A stretch of 64,000 nucleotides of DNA from Heliobacterium chlorum (lineage in GTDB: Bacteria > Bacillota > Desulfitobacteriia > Heliobacteriales > Heliobacteriaceae): NCBI RefSeq assembly GCF_014502795.1, contig NZ_JACVHF010000001.1, positions 1 through 64,000 of the forward strand, in the 5' to 3' direction. Under the pieces are notes generated by a model. The model was given only the letters and a program-made list of their open reading frames with translations, did not search any database and was not told the origin of the DNA. Each line of letters begins with the position of its first letter. The first letter of the stretch is position 1. Positions 45,462 to 54,785 of this stretch are shown in pieces. Both the position numbers and the translations under genes were made by a program.

Positions 45462-46874
45462 ATGGATAAGAAACGGGTAATCAAATTCACCGATACAACA
45501 CTGCGCGATAGCCACCAGTCTTTGCTCGCGACCCGGATGAAAATCGAAGATATGCTTCCAATCATCGACAAAATCGATGCCATCGGATACCACTCCCTCG
45601 AATGCTGGGGTGGCGCCACCTTCGATACGACCATGCGCTTCCTGAACGAGGATCCCTGGGAACGCCTCTGGACCATTAAGCAACGCTGCAAGACTCCCTT
45701 GCAGATGCTGCTGCGGGGTCAGAACATCTTAGGCTACAAACACTATGCCGACGATGTTCTCGAGGCCTTCTGCAAGTACGCCTGTGAAGGCGGTATGGAT
45801 ATCTTCCGGATTTTTGACGCCCTGAACGACGCCCGCAACATGGAAAAAGCCATGGAGTACGTGAAAAAGTACGGCGGTCATGTGCAAGGGGTGCTCTGCT
45901 ACACCATCAGTGAATTCCATACCGTCAAGTACTACGTTGAACTCGCTAAGAAATTGGCGGAGCGGGGTGCCGACTCGATCTGTATCAAAGATATGGCCGG
46001 CATCCTCGCCCCCGGCCCCGCTTACGAGATCGTCAAAGAGGTCAAAGAAGCGGTCGGCCTGCCCATCCAGGTCCATACCCACTACACCTCCGGGATGGGC
46101 GCTATGATGTATGTCAAAGCGATTGAGGCTGGTGCCGACGTCGTCGATACAGCCATCTCCTCCATGTCTCTGTCCACTTCGCAACCGGCTTGCGAAACCA
46201 TGGTGGCCGCTCTGGAAAGCCTTGGTTACGAAACCAACCTGGATCTGCTCAAATTGAAGGAGATCTCCGACTTCTATAAAGATGTTCGGAAGAAATACGC
46301 CAAATTCGACCTGACTGATTACACCCCAGACACGAACGTACTCGTCTATCAGGTTCCTGGCGGCATGATCTCCAACTTCCTCTCCCAGCTGGCCCAGCAA
46401 AACGCGCTGGATAAGCTGCCTGACGTGTTGGCCGAAGTGCCTCGTGTTCGGGAAGACTTTGGCTTCCCTCCGCTCGTCACTCCTTCCAGCCAGATCGTTG
46501 GCGCCCAAGCAGCCCTCAACGTATTGCTCGGAGAGCGCTACAAGATGGCGACCAACGAAGTCAAGCAGTACATGCGCGGCTTCTACGGTCAACCGCCTGC
46601 ACCGGTGAAGGAAGAAGTACGGAAGAAAATCGTCGGTAACGACGAAGTCATCCATTGCCGTCCGGCCGATCTTATTCCTCCCGAAATGGAAGATGCGCGG
46701 AAGGCCGTTGCCGGTGTCATGCAAAAAGAGCAGGATGTTGTGTCCTATGCCATTTTCCCGAACGTGGCGATGCCCTTCTTGGAAGAGCGTCTGGCTAAAC
46801 AGGCGAAAGTCGATTTTAAGATCGCCAAAGAAGGCACTGACGAAAACGGAAATGTCGTAACTTATCCTGCCTAA
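45462..46874 (+). CDS. Carboxytransferase 5S subunit (pyruvate/oxaloacetate carboxyltransferase)
   Basis: A 470-residue TIM-barrel carboxyltransferase. ATG 45462 fits the GGAAGGA ribosome site; the longer frame starts at 45405 inside the biotin gene. TDTTLRDSHQSLLATRM, the metal ligands in HTHYTSGMGAM and the carbamylated-lysine region CIKDMAG are intact. The C-terminal half is the conserved PYC_OADA-type domain. It transfers carboxyl from biotin to pyruvate, giving oxaloacetate, or the reverse. Last gene of the metabolic block; a terminator follows. Confidence 0.92.
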   Translation: MDKKRVIKFTDTTLRDSHQSLLATRMKIEDMLPIIDKIDAIGYHSLECWGGATFDTTMRFLNEDPWERLWTIKQRCKTPLQMLLRGQNILGYKHYADDVLEAFCKYACEGGMDIFRIFDALNDARNMEKAMEYVKKYGGHVQGVLCYTISEFHTVKYYVELAKKLAERGADSICIKDMAGILAPGPAYEIVKEVKEAVGLPIQVHTHYTSGMGAMMYVKAIEAGADVVDTAISSMSLSTSQPACETMVAALESLGYETNLDLLKLKEISDFYKDVRKKYAKFDLTDYTPDTNVLVYQVPGGMISNFLSQLAQQNALDKLPDVLAEVPRVREDFGFPPLVTPSSQIVGAQAALNVLLGERYKMATNEVKQYMRGFYGQPPAPVKEEVRKKIVGNDEVIHCRPADLIPPEMEDARKAVAGVMQKEQDVVSYAIFPNVAMPFLEERLAKQAKVDFKIAKEGTDENGNVVTYPA

Positions 46875-46945
46875 ATATGTGGTAATAATTACGATTTCCA
46901 AGATTAAGCAAAGATTATAAATGTCCCTTGTGGTACACGATGTGG

Positions 46946-46973
46946 CTGCCGGATAAATTCCGGCAGTTTTTTT
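46946..46973 (+). terminator. Terminator of the propionyl-CoA block
   Basis: CTGCCGG / CCGGCAG stem with a 7-nt loop and seven T residues. The 230 bp from here to 47208 are AT-rich, with an AAGGTTAC repeat and a CACC/GGTG hairpin near 47165-47180 but no recognised gene. Confidence 0.8.
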
Positions 46974-47207
46974 ATCTTTCAGATCCCTGTCATCCTTCGC
47001 AGGTACACTGTAATGGACAGAAAATAAATTCAATGTAGTGAGATATGAATTTTAAGAAAAAAAGGTTACATACGAATTTTAAAGTAATAAGGTTACTACC
47101 TGTTATTTACTAATGAAAAAGCATGCTCCCTATGATAGACTTGTGCAATGGCACTGAAATAACACCGTATAAATGGTGCAAATCCAATCGGAAAGGGGAG
47201 CCATGAA

Positions 47208-48128
47208 TTGAAGCGAAAACATCTTTATTCGTTTGTGCTTTCTGGACTATTACTGCTTGGCGGATTCACTTTTCTGTCGTCACGGGCCGATGCGGCGGCA
47301 GCAAACCCCAGTCTTTATACCGTTCAAAAAGGGGACAGCCTATACCGAGTGGCTATCCGTTTCGGTATTTCCGTGGATGTTCTCAAAGGTGCCAATGGCC
47401 TATACAGCGATATGATCTACACAGGACAAACACTTCACGTTCCTGCAGTGTCCGGTGGCCCCAATATTTATCTGGTTCAAAAGGGCGATTCCCTTTATTT
47501 TATCGCTCTCAAATATGGCATTTCTATTGACAGCCTGAAACAAAACAACAATCTATCTTCCAATCTAATCACTCCCGGTCAGGTGCTGGTCATTCCGCAG
47601 AAATCACTGGGAGAAATCGTACAAGCGAAAGCTGTTGCTCCCTCCACATTGACTATTTTTGTAGATAAATCTGACCATACCCTTACTGTATTATCGGATG
47701 GCATACCATTGAAAACGTACCATAACGAGTTGGGTGATGGGGGTCTTGACGATAAGGCTGTCGCCGGAGATCATAAGACACCAGAAGGCAACCTATACAT
47801 TACAGAGAAACTGGTTCTCGATCCTGCTGACGAGTACTTGGGTACCCGCTGGATGCGACTCAGCTATCCGAACATTGAAGATGCCGATCGGGGATTGACA
47901 CAGGGACTGATCGATCAACAGATACGTAACGAAATTATCAACGCTATCAATAATAAAACAACGCCGCCTCAGCGGACCGCTTTGGGCGGTGGAGTCGGTA
48001 TTCATGGCGGAACGAGGTTAGATTTGGGTAAAGACTGGACCTATGGCTGTGTCGGTTTGACGAATCAAGATGTAGAAGAGATCTATCCCCTGGTTTCGGT
48101 GGGAACACCCGTGAAAATTCAAAAATAA
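47208..48128 (+). CDS. LysM-L,D-transpeptidase
   Basis: A 306-residue exported wall enzyme starting at TTG after GGGGAG. Signal peptide to about residue 30; LysM domains at about 36-80 and 88-131; YkuD catalytic domain at about 147-304. The active site reads H266-GG and C281 in KDWTYGCVGL. It should form 3-3 cross-links or attach proteins to peptidoglycan. Monocistronic, with a terminator behind. Confidence 0.9.
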   Translation: MKRKHLYSFVLSGLLLLGGFTFLSSRADAAAANPSLYTVQKGDSLYRVAIRFGISVDVLKGANGLYSDMIYTGQTLHVPAVSGGPNIYLVQKGDSLYFIALKYGISIDSLKQNNNLSSNLITPGQVLVIPQKSLGEIVQAKAVAPSTLTIFVDKSDHTLTVLSDGIPLKTYHNELGDGGLDDKAVAGDHKTPEGNLYITEKLVLDPADEYLGTRWMRLSYPNIEDADRGLTQGLIDQQIRNEIINAINNKTTPPQRTALGGGVGIHGGTRLDLGKDWTYGCVGLTNQDVEEIYPLVSVGTPVKIQK

Positions 48129-48138
48129 TTGGAACAGT

Positions 48139-48175
48139 AAAAGAGACTCTCTTTATTGGAGAGCCTCTTTTTTAT
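48139..48175 (+). terminator. Terminator after the L,D-transpeptidase
   Basis: AAAAGAG-A-CTCTC pairs with GAGAG-C-CTCTTTT across one mismatch, then T run. Confidence 0.7.
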
Positions 48176-48222
48176 ATATAAATGAAAATGAGATCTAATC
48201 CGATTTACTACCGATCATGTGC

Positions 48223-48255
48223 TATACTAAGTTTTAGTTATCATTCTCAAATGAT
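48223..48255 (+). promoter_or_regulatory. Promoter with Fur/PerR-like inverted repeat
   Basis: TATACT (48223-48228) is followed by ATCATT-CTCA-AATGAT (48240-48255), a 6-bp inverted repeat at the predicted transcription start. The site resembles degenerate Fur-family boxes, which would suit the peroxidase downstream. Farther on, CGCTAC (48300) and GTAGCG (48344) flank a GAGGAGGTG that could start an 11-codon leader frame. Confidence 0.35.
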
Positions 48256-48418
48256 GCCCTTTACAAAATGAGTGTGGGAAGCATACAGATTAAATAAATC
48301 GCTACGTTAATCATTATCGAGGAGGTGAAAAAATTCATCAATTGTAGCGTTACTTAAATTTTAAAGGAATTATTATTCATTTCTTAAGGTTGGCAAAAGT
48401 GGAAAGGAATGAAATCGG

Positions 48419-49459
48419 TTGAATAAGCTCAGATATTATATATTTGGGATCTGTGGATTAGTGGCGCTTCTAACCGTCGTCCTTGTCGGTAAAACAATGC
48501 ATAAGGAAGAAAGGGTTTCTACTACGGCCTTTCCAGACCATGACTATATGCAACGTTTTGAACCGCTGGGACCAATCCCAGTCCCTCCCGATAACCCGAT
48601 GACAGAAGCGAAAATCCAGTTGGGGAAAACCTTATTTTATGATTCCCGCTTATCTGGGGATAACCAATTAAGCTGCCTTAGTTGTCACAGCCCCGAACTA
48701 GGCTTTTCTGATAACTTAACGACTTTTGTCGGATTTAACAAAGGAATCGGTCGTCGAAACAGCCAGACGATCATAAATGCAGGCTATTATCAAGAGAACT
48801 TTTGGGACGGCCGTGCCAAAAGCCTAGAAGAACAAGCATTAGGTCCGATTCAGTCGCCGGCAGAAATGAATCAGAACATAGATGAACTGGTACGGGAACT
48901 GAAGGCAGTGCCTTGGTATGTAGACCAATTCCAAAAGGTTTTTGGAGAAGAGGTTACCGCCTCAAATATTGCCAAAGCTATCGCAGCGTTTGAACGAACG
49001 ATTGTCGTCAACAACTCCGACTTCGACCGCTACATAGCTGGTGATGATAACGCCCTTACTCCTCAGGCGAAAAAAGGTATGGAACTTTTCATCAATAAAG
49101 CAGGTTGTTATTCCTGTCATCATGGGCCCAACTTGACGGACAATAACTACTATAATGTAGGAACGAAATCAGAAGATCTCGGTAGATACAACGTCACCCA
49201 TAATGAAGCCGACCGTGGAAAATTCCGTACGCCCGGTCTTCGAGGACTTAACTTCACGGGACCCTACTTACATAATGGTTCGGAAGTTACGCTGGAAGAT
49301 GTAGTACACCTGTATAATGTGGGTGGAAATGCACACCCGAACAAAGATCCCCGGATCAAGCCTCTCGGATTAACAGAAGACGAGGAATTGGCTTTAGTGG
49401 CTTTTTTAAGCTCAATGAGCGGAACACCACCCAAGGTATCCCAACCGACAATTCCTTAA
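48419..49459 (+). CDS. Di-haem cytochrome c peroxidase
   Basis: A 346-residue c-type cytochrome starting at TTG after GAAAGGA. A membrane anchor (about 5-24) places it outside the membrane. Two haem sites, C86-LSCH90 and C230-YSCH234, define the CcpA/MauG family; LGKTLFYDSRLSGDNQLSC and RTPGLRGLNFTGPYLHNG are typical. It reduces hydrogen peroxide with electrons from the quinone/cytochrome pool. Such an enzyme is noteworthy in an otherwise anaerobic gene set and fits defence against oxygen by-products. Confidence 0.9.
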   Translation: MNKLRYYIFGICGLVALLTVVLVGKTMHKEERVSTTAFPDHDYMQRFEPLGPIPVPPDNPMTEAKIQLGKTLFYDSRLSGDNQLSCLSCHSPELGFSDNLTTFVGFNKGIGRRNSQTIINAGYYQENFWDGRAKSLEEQALGPIQSPAEMNQNIDELVRELKAVPWYVDQFQKVFGEEVTASNIAKAIAAFERTIVVNNSDFDRYIAGDDNALTPQAKKGMELFINKAGCYSCHHGPNLTDNNYYNVGTKSEDLGRYNVTHNEADRGKFRTPGLRGLNFTGPYLHNGSEVTLEDVVHLYNVGGNAHPNKDPRIKPLGLTEDEELALVAFLSSMSGTPPKVSQPTIP

Positions 49460-49487
49460 TAACCGAAAGTAAGATGGAGGAACTGTC

Positions 49488-51227
49488 TTGATTCTCTTCA
49501 ACTTCATTAAAAGCATGTATCGATGGTTTTGTAACCTGAGTATCCGCTATAAGATGATCGCCCAGATGTTGTGGGGTGTCTTCTTTTTACTCGTGGTGGG
49601 AGTAACCGGTTATGTGAACATGGAAAATATGGGCGATACGTCTGAAGAAATGTATAATGAACGACTATTGCCGATCCAGTGGTTTGACAAAGTGGCTGTA
49701 GACCTGCACCAAATGGAAGCGGATATGGTACGTTTGATTCTCACTGATGACCGCCAGGAGAAGGACCGGATCATGGTCGATGTCCGTGATAAAAAACTGG
49801 AAATTGACAAACTTTTGTACGATTACCGTACGAAAAATACTGATCCGGAAATTAAAGAGAAACTACAAACATTCCAATCTCAGCTTATCGCTTATCACCG
49901 GGAACGGCAGAAAATTATCGACAAGGCAGTAGGCAGACAAAAAGAAGATGCTTTTCAGTATTACAAAGCTACGGAAAATCAACTTGTTCAGATCAACAAA
50001 ACCATTGACGAATTGTCTCTCTATAATCAAACGATCGCAGAGCGTCTCAATAAAGAGAACGAAGCAAAACGAAAAAATGCTCATATCTTGATCACCGTCG
50101 CTATCATTCTTGCCATCATAACGAACACGTCTATCGGGATCAGCATCAGCCAAATGATCATTAAACCGTTGCGGCTATTGCAAAAAGATATGGAACAAGT
50201 GGGCCAAGGAAATTTAAGTATACATATTGAGACGGTCCACGAAGATGAAGTCGGTGAATTGAGTAAAACTCTTGAAAATACGGTGGCGAAGTTACGCCAG
50301 TTAATCCGTCAAGTCGGGGAAACATCTCAGCATGTATACGGACTTTCGCAAAGGTTATCCCAAGAGGTGAAGCATACGGGAGCATCGGCAGAACAAATCA
50401 GTATCACCGTCAGTGAAGTGGCATCAGGAACGATGACCCAAGCGGAACAGGCCAATGTCATCTTATCGATGATGAAAGAGTCGGTAGAACAGGTACAAGA
50501 GGGAAATCGGCAAGCAGAGAATACGCTGGCTAAAGCAGCTCAATCGACCCGAGTCGCTCACAAAGGTCAGGAAGCGATAAATGAGGCCGTTGAACATTTA
50601 AGGGTCGTCGATGCCAGCGTGACCGAAGCGACTCGTTCTATTCAGTATCTTGGGCGAAAGTCAGATGAAATCGGAAGCATAAGCAATTTGATCACAGAAA
50701 TCGCTGACCAAACAAACCTGCTAGCCCTAAACGCTGCCATCGAAGCGGCAAGAGCGGGAGAACAGGGCAGGGGATTTGCCGTCGTGGCTGACGAAGTCCG
50801 CAAGCTCGCCGAACAAAGCCGGGATGCAGCTCATCAAATTACTCAACTGATTCGAGATGTACAACAAAATACGGCTAAAACAGTCACCGCCATGGAAGAG
50901 AATTTAGCGGCCTTTGACCGGCAAGTATCGTTAATCCAAAATGGCGGGGAAGCTTTAAAACAAATCGTCGCCAACGTCGAATCGACCGAATCCGATGCTC
51001 ACCAAATTCGAGAAGTGTTCGATGGTTTAAAATCGAACTCAACGCAAGTATTGAGATCGATCGAAGAAATTTCAGCGATCATTGAGCAATCGGCTGCCTC
51101 TACTCAAGAAGTGTCCGCCTCTGCCGATGAGCAATCGAAGACAGTAGAAGAAATGGCTGAACAGGCAAAAAAATTGGACCAATTGGCAGCGCAACTTCAA
51201 GGTGAGGTCGAACAATTTACCCTTTGA
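49488..51227 (+). CDS. Methyl-accepting chemotaxis protein
   Basis: A 579-residue receptor starting at TTG after ATGGAGGA. Two membrane segments (about 18-40 and 200-222) flank a four-helix-bundle sensor domain; HAMP (about 223-275) and the cytoplasmic methyl-accepting domain follow. The tip motif [39 protein letters not shown] is full-length. The ligand is unknown. It could share a transcript with the peroxidase 28 bases upstream, hinting at redox or oxygen taxis, but this is inference. Confidence 0.92.
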   Translation: MILFNFIKSMYRWFCNLSIRYKMIAQMLWGVFFLLVVGVTGYVNMENMGDTSEEMYNERLLPIQWFDKVAVDLHQMEADMVRLILTDDRQEKDRIMVDVRDKKLEIDKLLYDYRTKNTDPEIKEKLQTFQSQLIAYHRERQKIIDKAVGRQKEDAFQYYKATENQLVQINKTIDELSLYNQTIAERLNKENEAKRKNAHILITVAIILAIITNTSIGISISQMIIKPLRLLQKDMEQVGQGNLSIHIETVHEDEVGELSKTLENTVAKLRQLIRQVGETSQHVYGLSQRLSQEVKHTGASAEQISITVSEVASGTMTQAEQANVILSMMKESVEQVQEGNRQAENTLAKAAQSTRVAHKGQEAINEAVEHLRVVDASVTEATRSIQYLGRKSDEIGSISNLITEIADQTNLLALNAAIEAARAGEQGRGFAVVADEVRKLAEQSRDAAHQITQLIRDVQQNTAKTVTAMEENLAAFDRQVSLIQNGGEALKQIVANVESTESDAHQIREVFDGLKSNSTQVLRSIEEISAIIEQSAASTQEVSASADEQSKTVEEMAEQAKKLDQLAAQLQGEVEQFTL

Positions 51228-51232
51228 TCAAG

Positions 51233-51276
51233 AGCCTATGGATCGGGAATCTCCAGTCCCGCTCCATAGGCTTTAT
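51233..51276 (+). terminator. Terminator after the chemotaxis receptor
   Basis: AGCCTATGGA / TCCATAGGCT stem enclosing a second GGGA...TCCC pair, with TTATTAATTT behind. Confidence 0.7.
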
Positions 51277-51555
51277 TAATTTATCAGGCAAACAAGTAAT
51301 TTCGGAGATATCAAGAGGAAAAACGAAAAAAGGACTACGTTTCTTCGCTAAATGGTAATATAATAGAGTCAAAGGAAAACATCAATTCCAAAAATACACT
51401 TAACACCTTTGGCGAAGATGGTGAAATTCCTTTTGAATGCCGGTGTAAATCTGCCAATAAAATCATATTAAGCTCTAAATTCTCCTAGCCAGGCAAAGAA
51501 GCCTATCAATCCAATTGATATGGTTTCTTTTTTTTTCAATTATAGGAGGTGCATC
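51277..51555 (+). other. Leader upstream of the ATP-grasp operon
   Basis: TAATATAATAGAG near 51356 contains a likely -10 box. Between 51400 and 51520 there are short inverted repeats (CACC...GGTG around 51410-51430; AGCCAGGC...GCCT near 51488-51510), so the leader could be structured. It does not match a riboswitch class that I can name. A T-rich stretch then leads to the TAGGAGGTG ribosome site. Confidence 0.3.
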
Positions 51556-52974
51556 ATGTTTCAAAGTCGGATCGAGGACAACTGTTACAATGAAATGTTT
51601 TCAAAGGGCGATTGTATCCGGCCGCTCTATGAGAACGTCTTCCACTATTTTGAGCGATTGTCCCCACAGACGGTTGGAGAGTATTACTGGAAGGCACAAC
51701 ACATGTTACATAATATGGGGGTAACCTTTACGGTTTATCAAGAGTCCTCCAGTTTAGAACGGACACTCCCTTTTGACATATTGCCTCGATTGATTTCTTC
51801 CGATGATTGGAACGTCATTGAGCAAGGCTGTCTTCAGCGGGTACGGGCACTGAACGCTTTTTTATACGACATCTATCATAACCAAGAAATCTTGCATGAG
51901 CGCATCGTACCTCGAGAACTGGTGGTGACCCATCAAGATTTCTGCTGGTCTTTGAAAGGGCTCAATATCCCTGGCAATCAATATGTGACCCTGGCGGGGA
52001 TCGATATCATCCGAGATCCCTCTGGCAAATACGTCGTGCTGGAAGACAATCTCCGAGTTCCTTCGGGGATCAGCTATATTTTCGAGAACCGTCGTCTTAT
52101 GGAGCGTCTATTTCCCGATCTATGCCGGACATATCCGATTCGACCGATTTTGCCCTCCTTAAGTTTTTTCGGTCGGTATTTGCACTCCCTGTCGCCACGG
52201 CAACGAGCCCACCCAACGGTGGTGCTGCTCACACCAGGTAAATACAACTCCGCTTATTATGACCATGTCTTTTTAGCTCAGCAAATGGGTATCCCGCTCG
52301 TCGAAGGGAACGATCTTCTGACGATGGATAACCAGGTTTTCATGCGGACCGTCCATGGGCTGCAGAAAGTCGATGTTATCTACCGGCGAATTGATGATGA
52401 TTTTTTAGATCCTCTCGTCTTCCGCCCTGACTCTGTGCTGGGTGTAGCCGGATTAATGAGCGCCTACCGCGCCGGGAATGTAGCATTGGCGAATGCACCC
52501 GGAGCTGGAGTTGCCGATGATAAAGCGATTTACACCTATGTTCCGCAGATGATCCGCTACTACTTAAATGAAAAGCCAATTCTGGATAACGTCACTACAT
52601 ATCGTCTGGACGATCCTGATGAATGTGCTTTTGTGCTGAAAAACATCAATCAAATGGTCGTAAAAAAGACAAATGGTGCCGGTGGTTATGGTATGCTTAT
52701 CGGCCCTAGAGCGACAGAAGAGGAGATTCATGCTTTTTCCACTGCAATGATGGAAAGACCGAAGGACTACATCGCTCAACCGACCATCAACTTTTCCCAA
52801 CATCCCTCTTTCGTCGACGGGGATTTTGAAGGACGCCATATTGACTTGCGACCTTTCGTCATCGGTGGAGAAGTGGTCATTCCCGGTGGTCTTACTCGGG
52901 TCGCCTTGCCCAAAGGGTCCCTTGTGGTGAACTCATCGCAAGGAGGCGGAAGCAAGGACACTTGGGTAGTGTAA
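51556..52974 (+). CDS. Circularly permuted ATP-grasp protein
   Basis: A 472-residue protein of the COG2308/DUF404-407 type. ATG 51556 follows TAGGAGGTG; the frame opens earlier at 51520. LEDNLRVPSGISYIFENR, the VDVIYRRIDDDFLDPL segment, VALANAPGAGVADDKAIYTYVP and the glycine loop VVKKTNGAGGYGMLIG mark the permuted ATP-grasp fold. Family members are predicted amidoligases that join amino acids or modify peptides with ATP. It is the first gene of a five-gene unit with an alpha-E protein, a transglutaminase-like protein and two zinc deacylases. The product has not been defined. Confidence 0.88.
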   Translation: MFQSRIEDNCYNEMFSKGDCIRPLYENVFHYFERLSPQTVGEYYWKAQHMLHNMGVTFTVYQESSSLERTLPFDILPRLISSDDWNVIEQGCLQRVRALNAFLYDIYHNQEILHERIVPRELVVTHQDFCWSLKGLNIPGNQYVTLAGIDIIRDPSGKYVVLEDNLRVPSGISYIFENRRLMERLFPDLCRTYPIRPILPSLSFFGRYLHSLSPRQRAHPTVVLLTPGKYNSAYYDHVFLAQQMGIPLVEGNDLLTMDNQVFMRTVHGLQKVDVIYRRIDDDFLDPLVFRPDSVLGVAGLMSAYRAGNVALANAPGAGVADDKAIYTYVPQMIRYYLNEKPILDNVTTYRLDDPDECAFVLKNINQMVVKKTNGAGGYGMLIGPRATEEEIHAFSTAMMERPKDYIAQPTINFSQHPSFVDGDFEGRHIDLRPFVIGGEVVIPGGLTRVALPKGSLVVNSSQGGGSKDTWVV

Positions 52975-53020
52975 ACAATAGGCGAATAGAAATAAGAAAA
53001 AATCGAGAGGGTCGATTGTT

Positions 53021-53938
53021 TTGATCAACAGCCGACATGCAGATAATTTGATCTGGATGAGCCGCTTCATTGAACGAGCGGAAAACAATGCGCGAATATT
53101 AGATGTAAATATCATCCGACCCTTTGCCGGAGAGGGAGTTCTATGGGAACCGCTGGTGGCCGTCGCGGGAAATGTAGACGATTTTTACCGCCACTATTCT
53201 CTTGCCGATGCAGCCACAGTATTTCAATATTTCACCTTTAGTCAAATGAACCTGAACTCCATCTACATGTGTCTTCGTCAAGCCAGGGAGAACGCCTCGG
53301 CTGTACGGGAACGATTGCCGAGAGAATTTTATGAGGAAATTAACAGTTTCTATTTGGTAGTGCGTGCCTGCATCAATAAGGTCAATGAAAAATCGGCCTA
53401 TGTCTTTCTCAACCTGATCAAACGACGATCCTTTATGTTGCAAGGGATGATAGAGGCAATTATATCTCATGGCGAAGACGGAGCTTTTCTGCGACTAGGC
53501 CGTTATCTGGAACGAGCCGACAAGACTGCCCGTATCCTTGACGTGGTGAACCTGCAGCCCCGATCAGACCAAGAGGATGTTTGGCTGCAAGTGCTGGAAT
53601 CAGTAAGCGCCTACGAGCCATACAGGAGTATCTGGGGTGGTCAGATCACCCAGCGGGAAGTGACGAGTTACCTCATCCAACAAGCGGAATTTCCGCGTTC
53701 TCTCATCTTCTGTGTTCGTCAGGCTTTGGCGGCGGCTCGATGTGCTTTGCCCAATCGAAAAGGCGTTCCAGAACCGATTTGCCTGATGGAACGACTTGAA
53801 ATGCGATTGCGTCACATTACAGTTGAAGAGATGGAGAACCGAGGAATCCATCAGTTTCTTTTGGACTTTATCGTAGAGAACAATGGAGTGGGAAATGCGA
53901 TAAACCGGTTCCTCTTCGCCGAGGAGGAAGATCTTTGA
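53021..53938 (+). CDS. Alpha-E domain protein
   Basis: A 305-residue, almost wholly helical protein of the alpha-E (DUF403/COG2307) family. The start NSRHADNLIWMSRFIERAENNARILDVN and the later LRLGRYLERADKTARILDV show the two-fold ERA(E/D)xxAR(I/L)LD repeat of the family. No catalytic residues are obvious; it is nearly always encoded beside the COG2308 ATP-grasp and is thought to assist it. Its stop overlaps the next start by four bases, so the genes are translationally coupled. Confidence 0.88.
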   Translation: MINSRHADNLIWMSRFIERAENNARILDVNIIRPFAGEGVLWEPLVAVAGNVDDFYRHYSLADAATVFQYFTFSQMNLNSIYMCLRQARENASAVRERLPREFYEEINSFYLVVRACINKVNEKSAYVFLNLIKRRSFMLQGMIEAIISHGEDGAFLRLGRYLERADKTARILDVVNLQPRSDQEDVWLQVLESVSAYEPYRSIWGGQITQREVTSYLIQQAEFPRSLIFCVRQALAAARCALPNRKGVPEPICLMERLEMRLRHITVEEMENRGIHQFLLDFIVENNGVGNAINRFLFAEEEDL

Positions 53939-54771
53939 CTCGTCTGCGCATCCTCCATACTACCCACTATCGATACTCCCAGCCAGTAAAAGATGGCGTC
54001 AGCAAAGCTCGCCTCATGCCTTGCGAGGATGGACGCCAGCATCTGCTGAACTTCGAACTGAATACGTATCCCTTAGCCGCCCTTTGGGAGGATCGCGACG
54101 CTTTTGGCAACGCCTTTCATACCATGTGGTTTCCCAATCCCCATGCTGAATTGATCGTTGAGGCCAAATCTCTGGTGGAGACGAACGACCATGCATCGTC
54201 TGAAAGGATCCCGGAGGTCTTGGAAAGGACCTCACCAGTGGATGTAGCACAGAGCCATGCCGAATGGCTGATGGAGACCGCTTATTGTCGTTTCTTGCCA
54301 GATGTGCGTCAGATGGCTGAGCACTTTGACTTCAAAAAAGGCGGATGGGAAGAGATCTTACGTTTGTCCGATAGACTCTACCGGAATTTTGATTATGAGG
54401 AGAATGTGACTGCTGTACACTCATCCGTTCAAGAGATTTTAACCGTCGGAAGCGGCGTCTGCCAGGATTTCGCCCATTTAATGGCGGCTATCCTCCGGGT
54501 TTCGGGCGTCCCTGCACGCTATGTGAGCGGATATATCCCCTGCGACGGCTCATTACGGGGAAGCGGCGCTTCTCATGCCTGGGTAGAGACTTGGTTGCCG
54601 GGACAAGGCTGGAAGGGGATCGACCCGACAAACAACACAGCCATCACCCCTTGCTATGTAAAAATCGCCCACGGTCGCGATTATCGAGACATCATCCCCT
54701 TCAAGGGTGTCTATCGGGGTTCCGCCTCACAGGAACTGCAAGTCACGGTCGATGTTCAAGTCGTTCCATAA
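53935..54771 (+). CDS. Transglutaminase-like cysteine protease family protein
   Basis: A 278-residue protein. The N-terminal strand-rich domain (about 1-85; RILHTTHYRYSQPVKDGV) is the bacterial transglutaminase-like N domain. The catalytic triad is Cys in SGVCQDFAHLM, His in ASHAWVETWLP and Asp in IDPTNN. No signal peptide, so it acts in the cytoplasm, probably as a peptidase or amide-transferring enzyme on the product of the ATP-grasp partner. It overlaps the alpha-E gene. Confidence 0.88.
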   Translation: MTRLRILHTTHYRYSQPVKDGVSKARLMPCEDGRQHLLNFELNTYPLAALWEDRDAFGNAFHTMWFPNPHAELIVEAKSLVETNDHASSERIPEVLERTSPVDVAQSHAEWLMETAYCRFLPDVRQMAEHFDFKKGGWEEILRLSDRLYRNFDYEENVTAVHSSVQEILTVGSGVCQDFAHLMAAILRVSGVPARYVSGYIPCDGSLRGSGASHAWVETWLPGQGWKGIDPTNNTAITPCYVKIAHGRDYRDIIPFKGVYRGSASQELQVTVDVQVVP

Positions 54772-54785
54772 AGGAGGACTTAGGA

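Noticed and set aside
51400..51520. Cobalamin-riboswitch-like leader before the ATP-grasp gene
   Set aside because: AGCCAGGC...GCCT and GGTGAAATTCC are reminiscent, but the remaining conserved parts and the central CCGCAACTG segment are missing.
54591..54785. Long N-terminal extension of the first deacylase
   Set aside because: It lies inside the transglutaminase gene in another frame; ATG 54786 has a strong ribosome site and the family N terminus.
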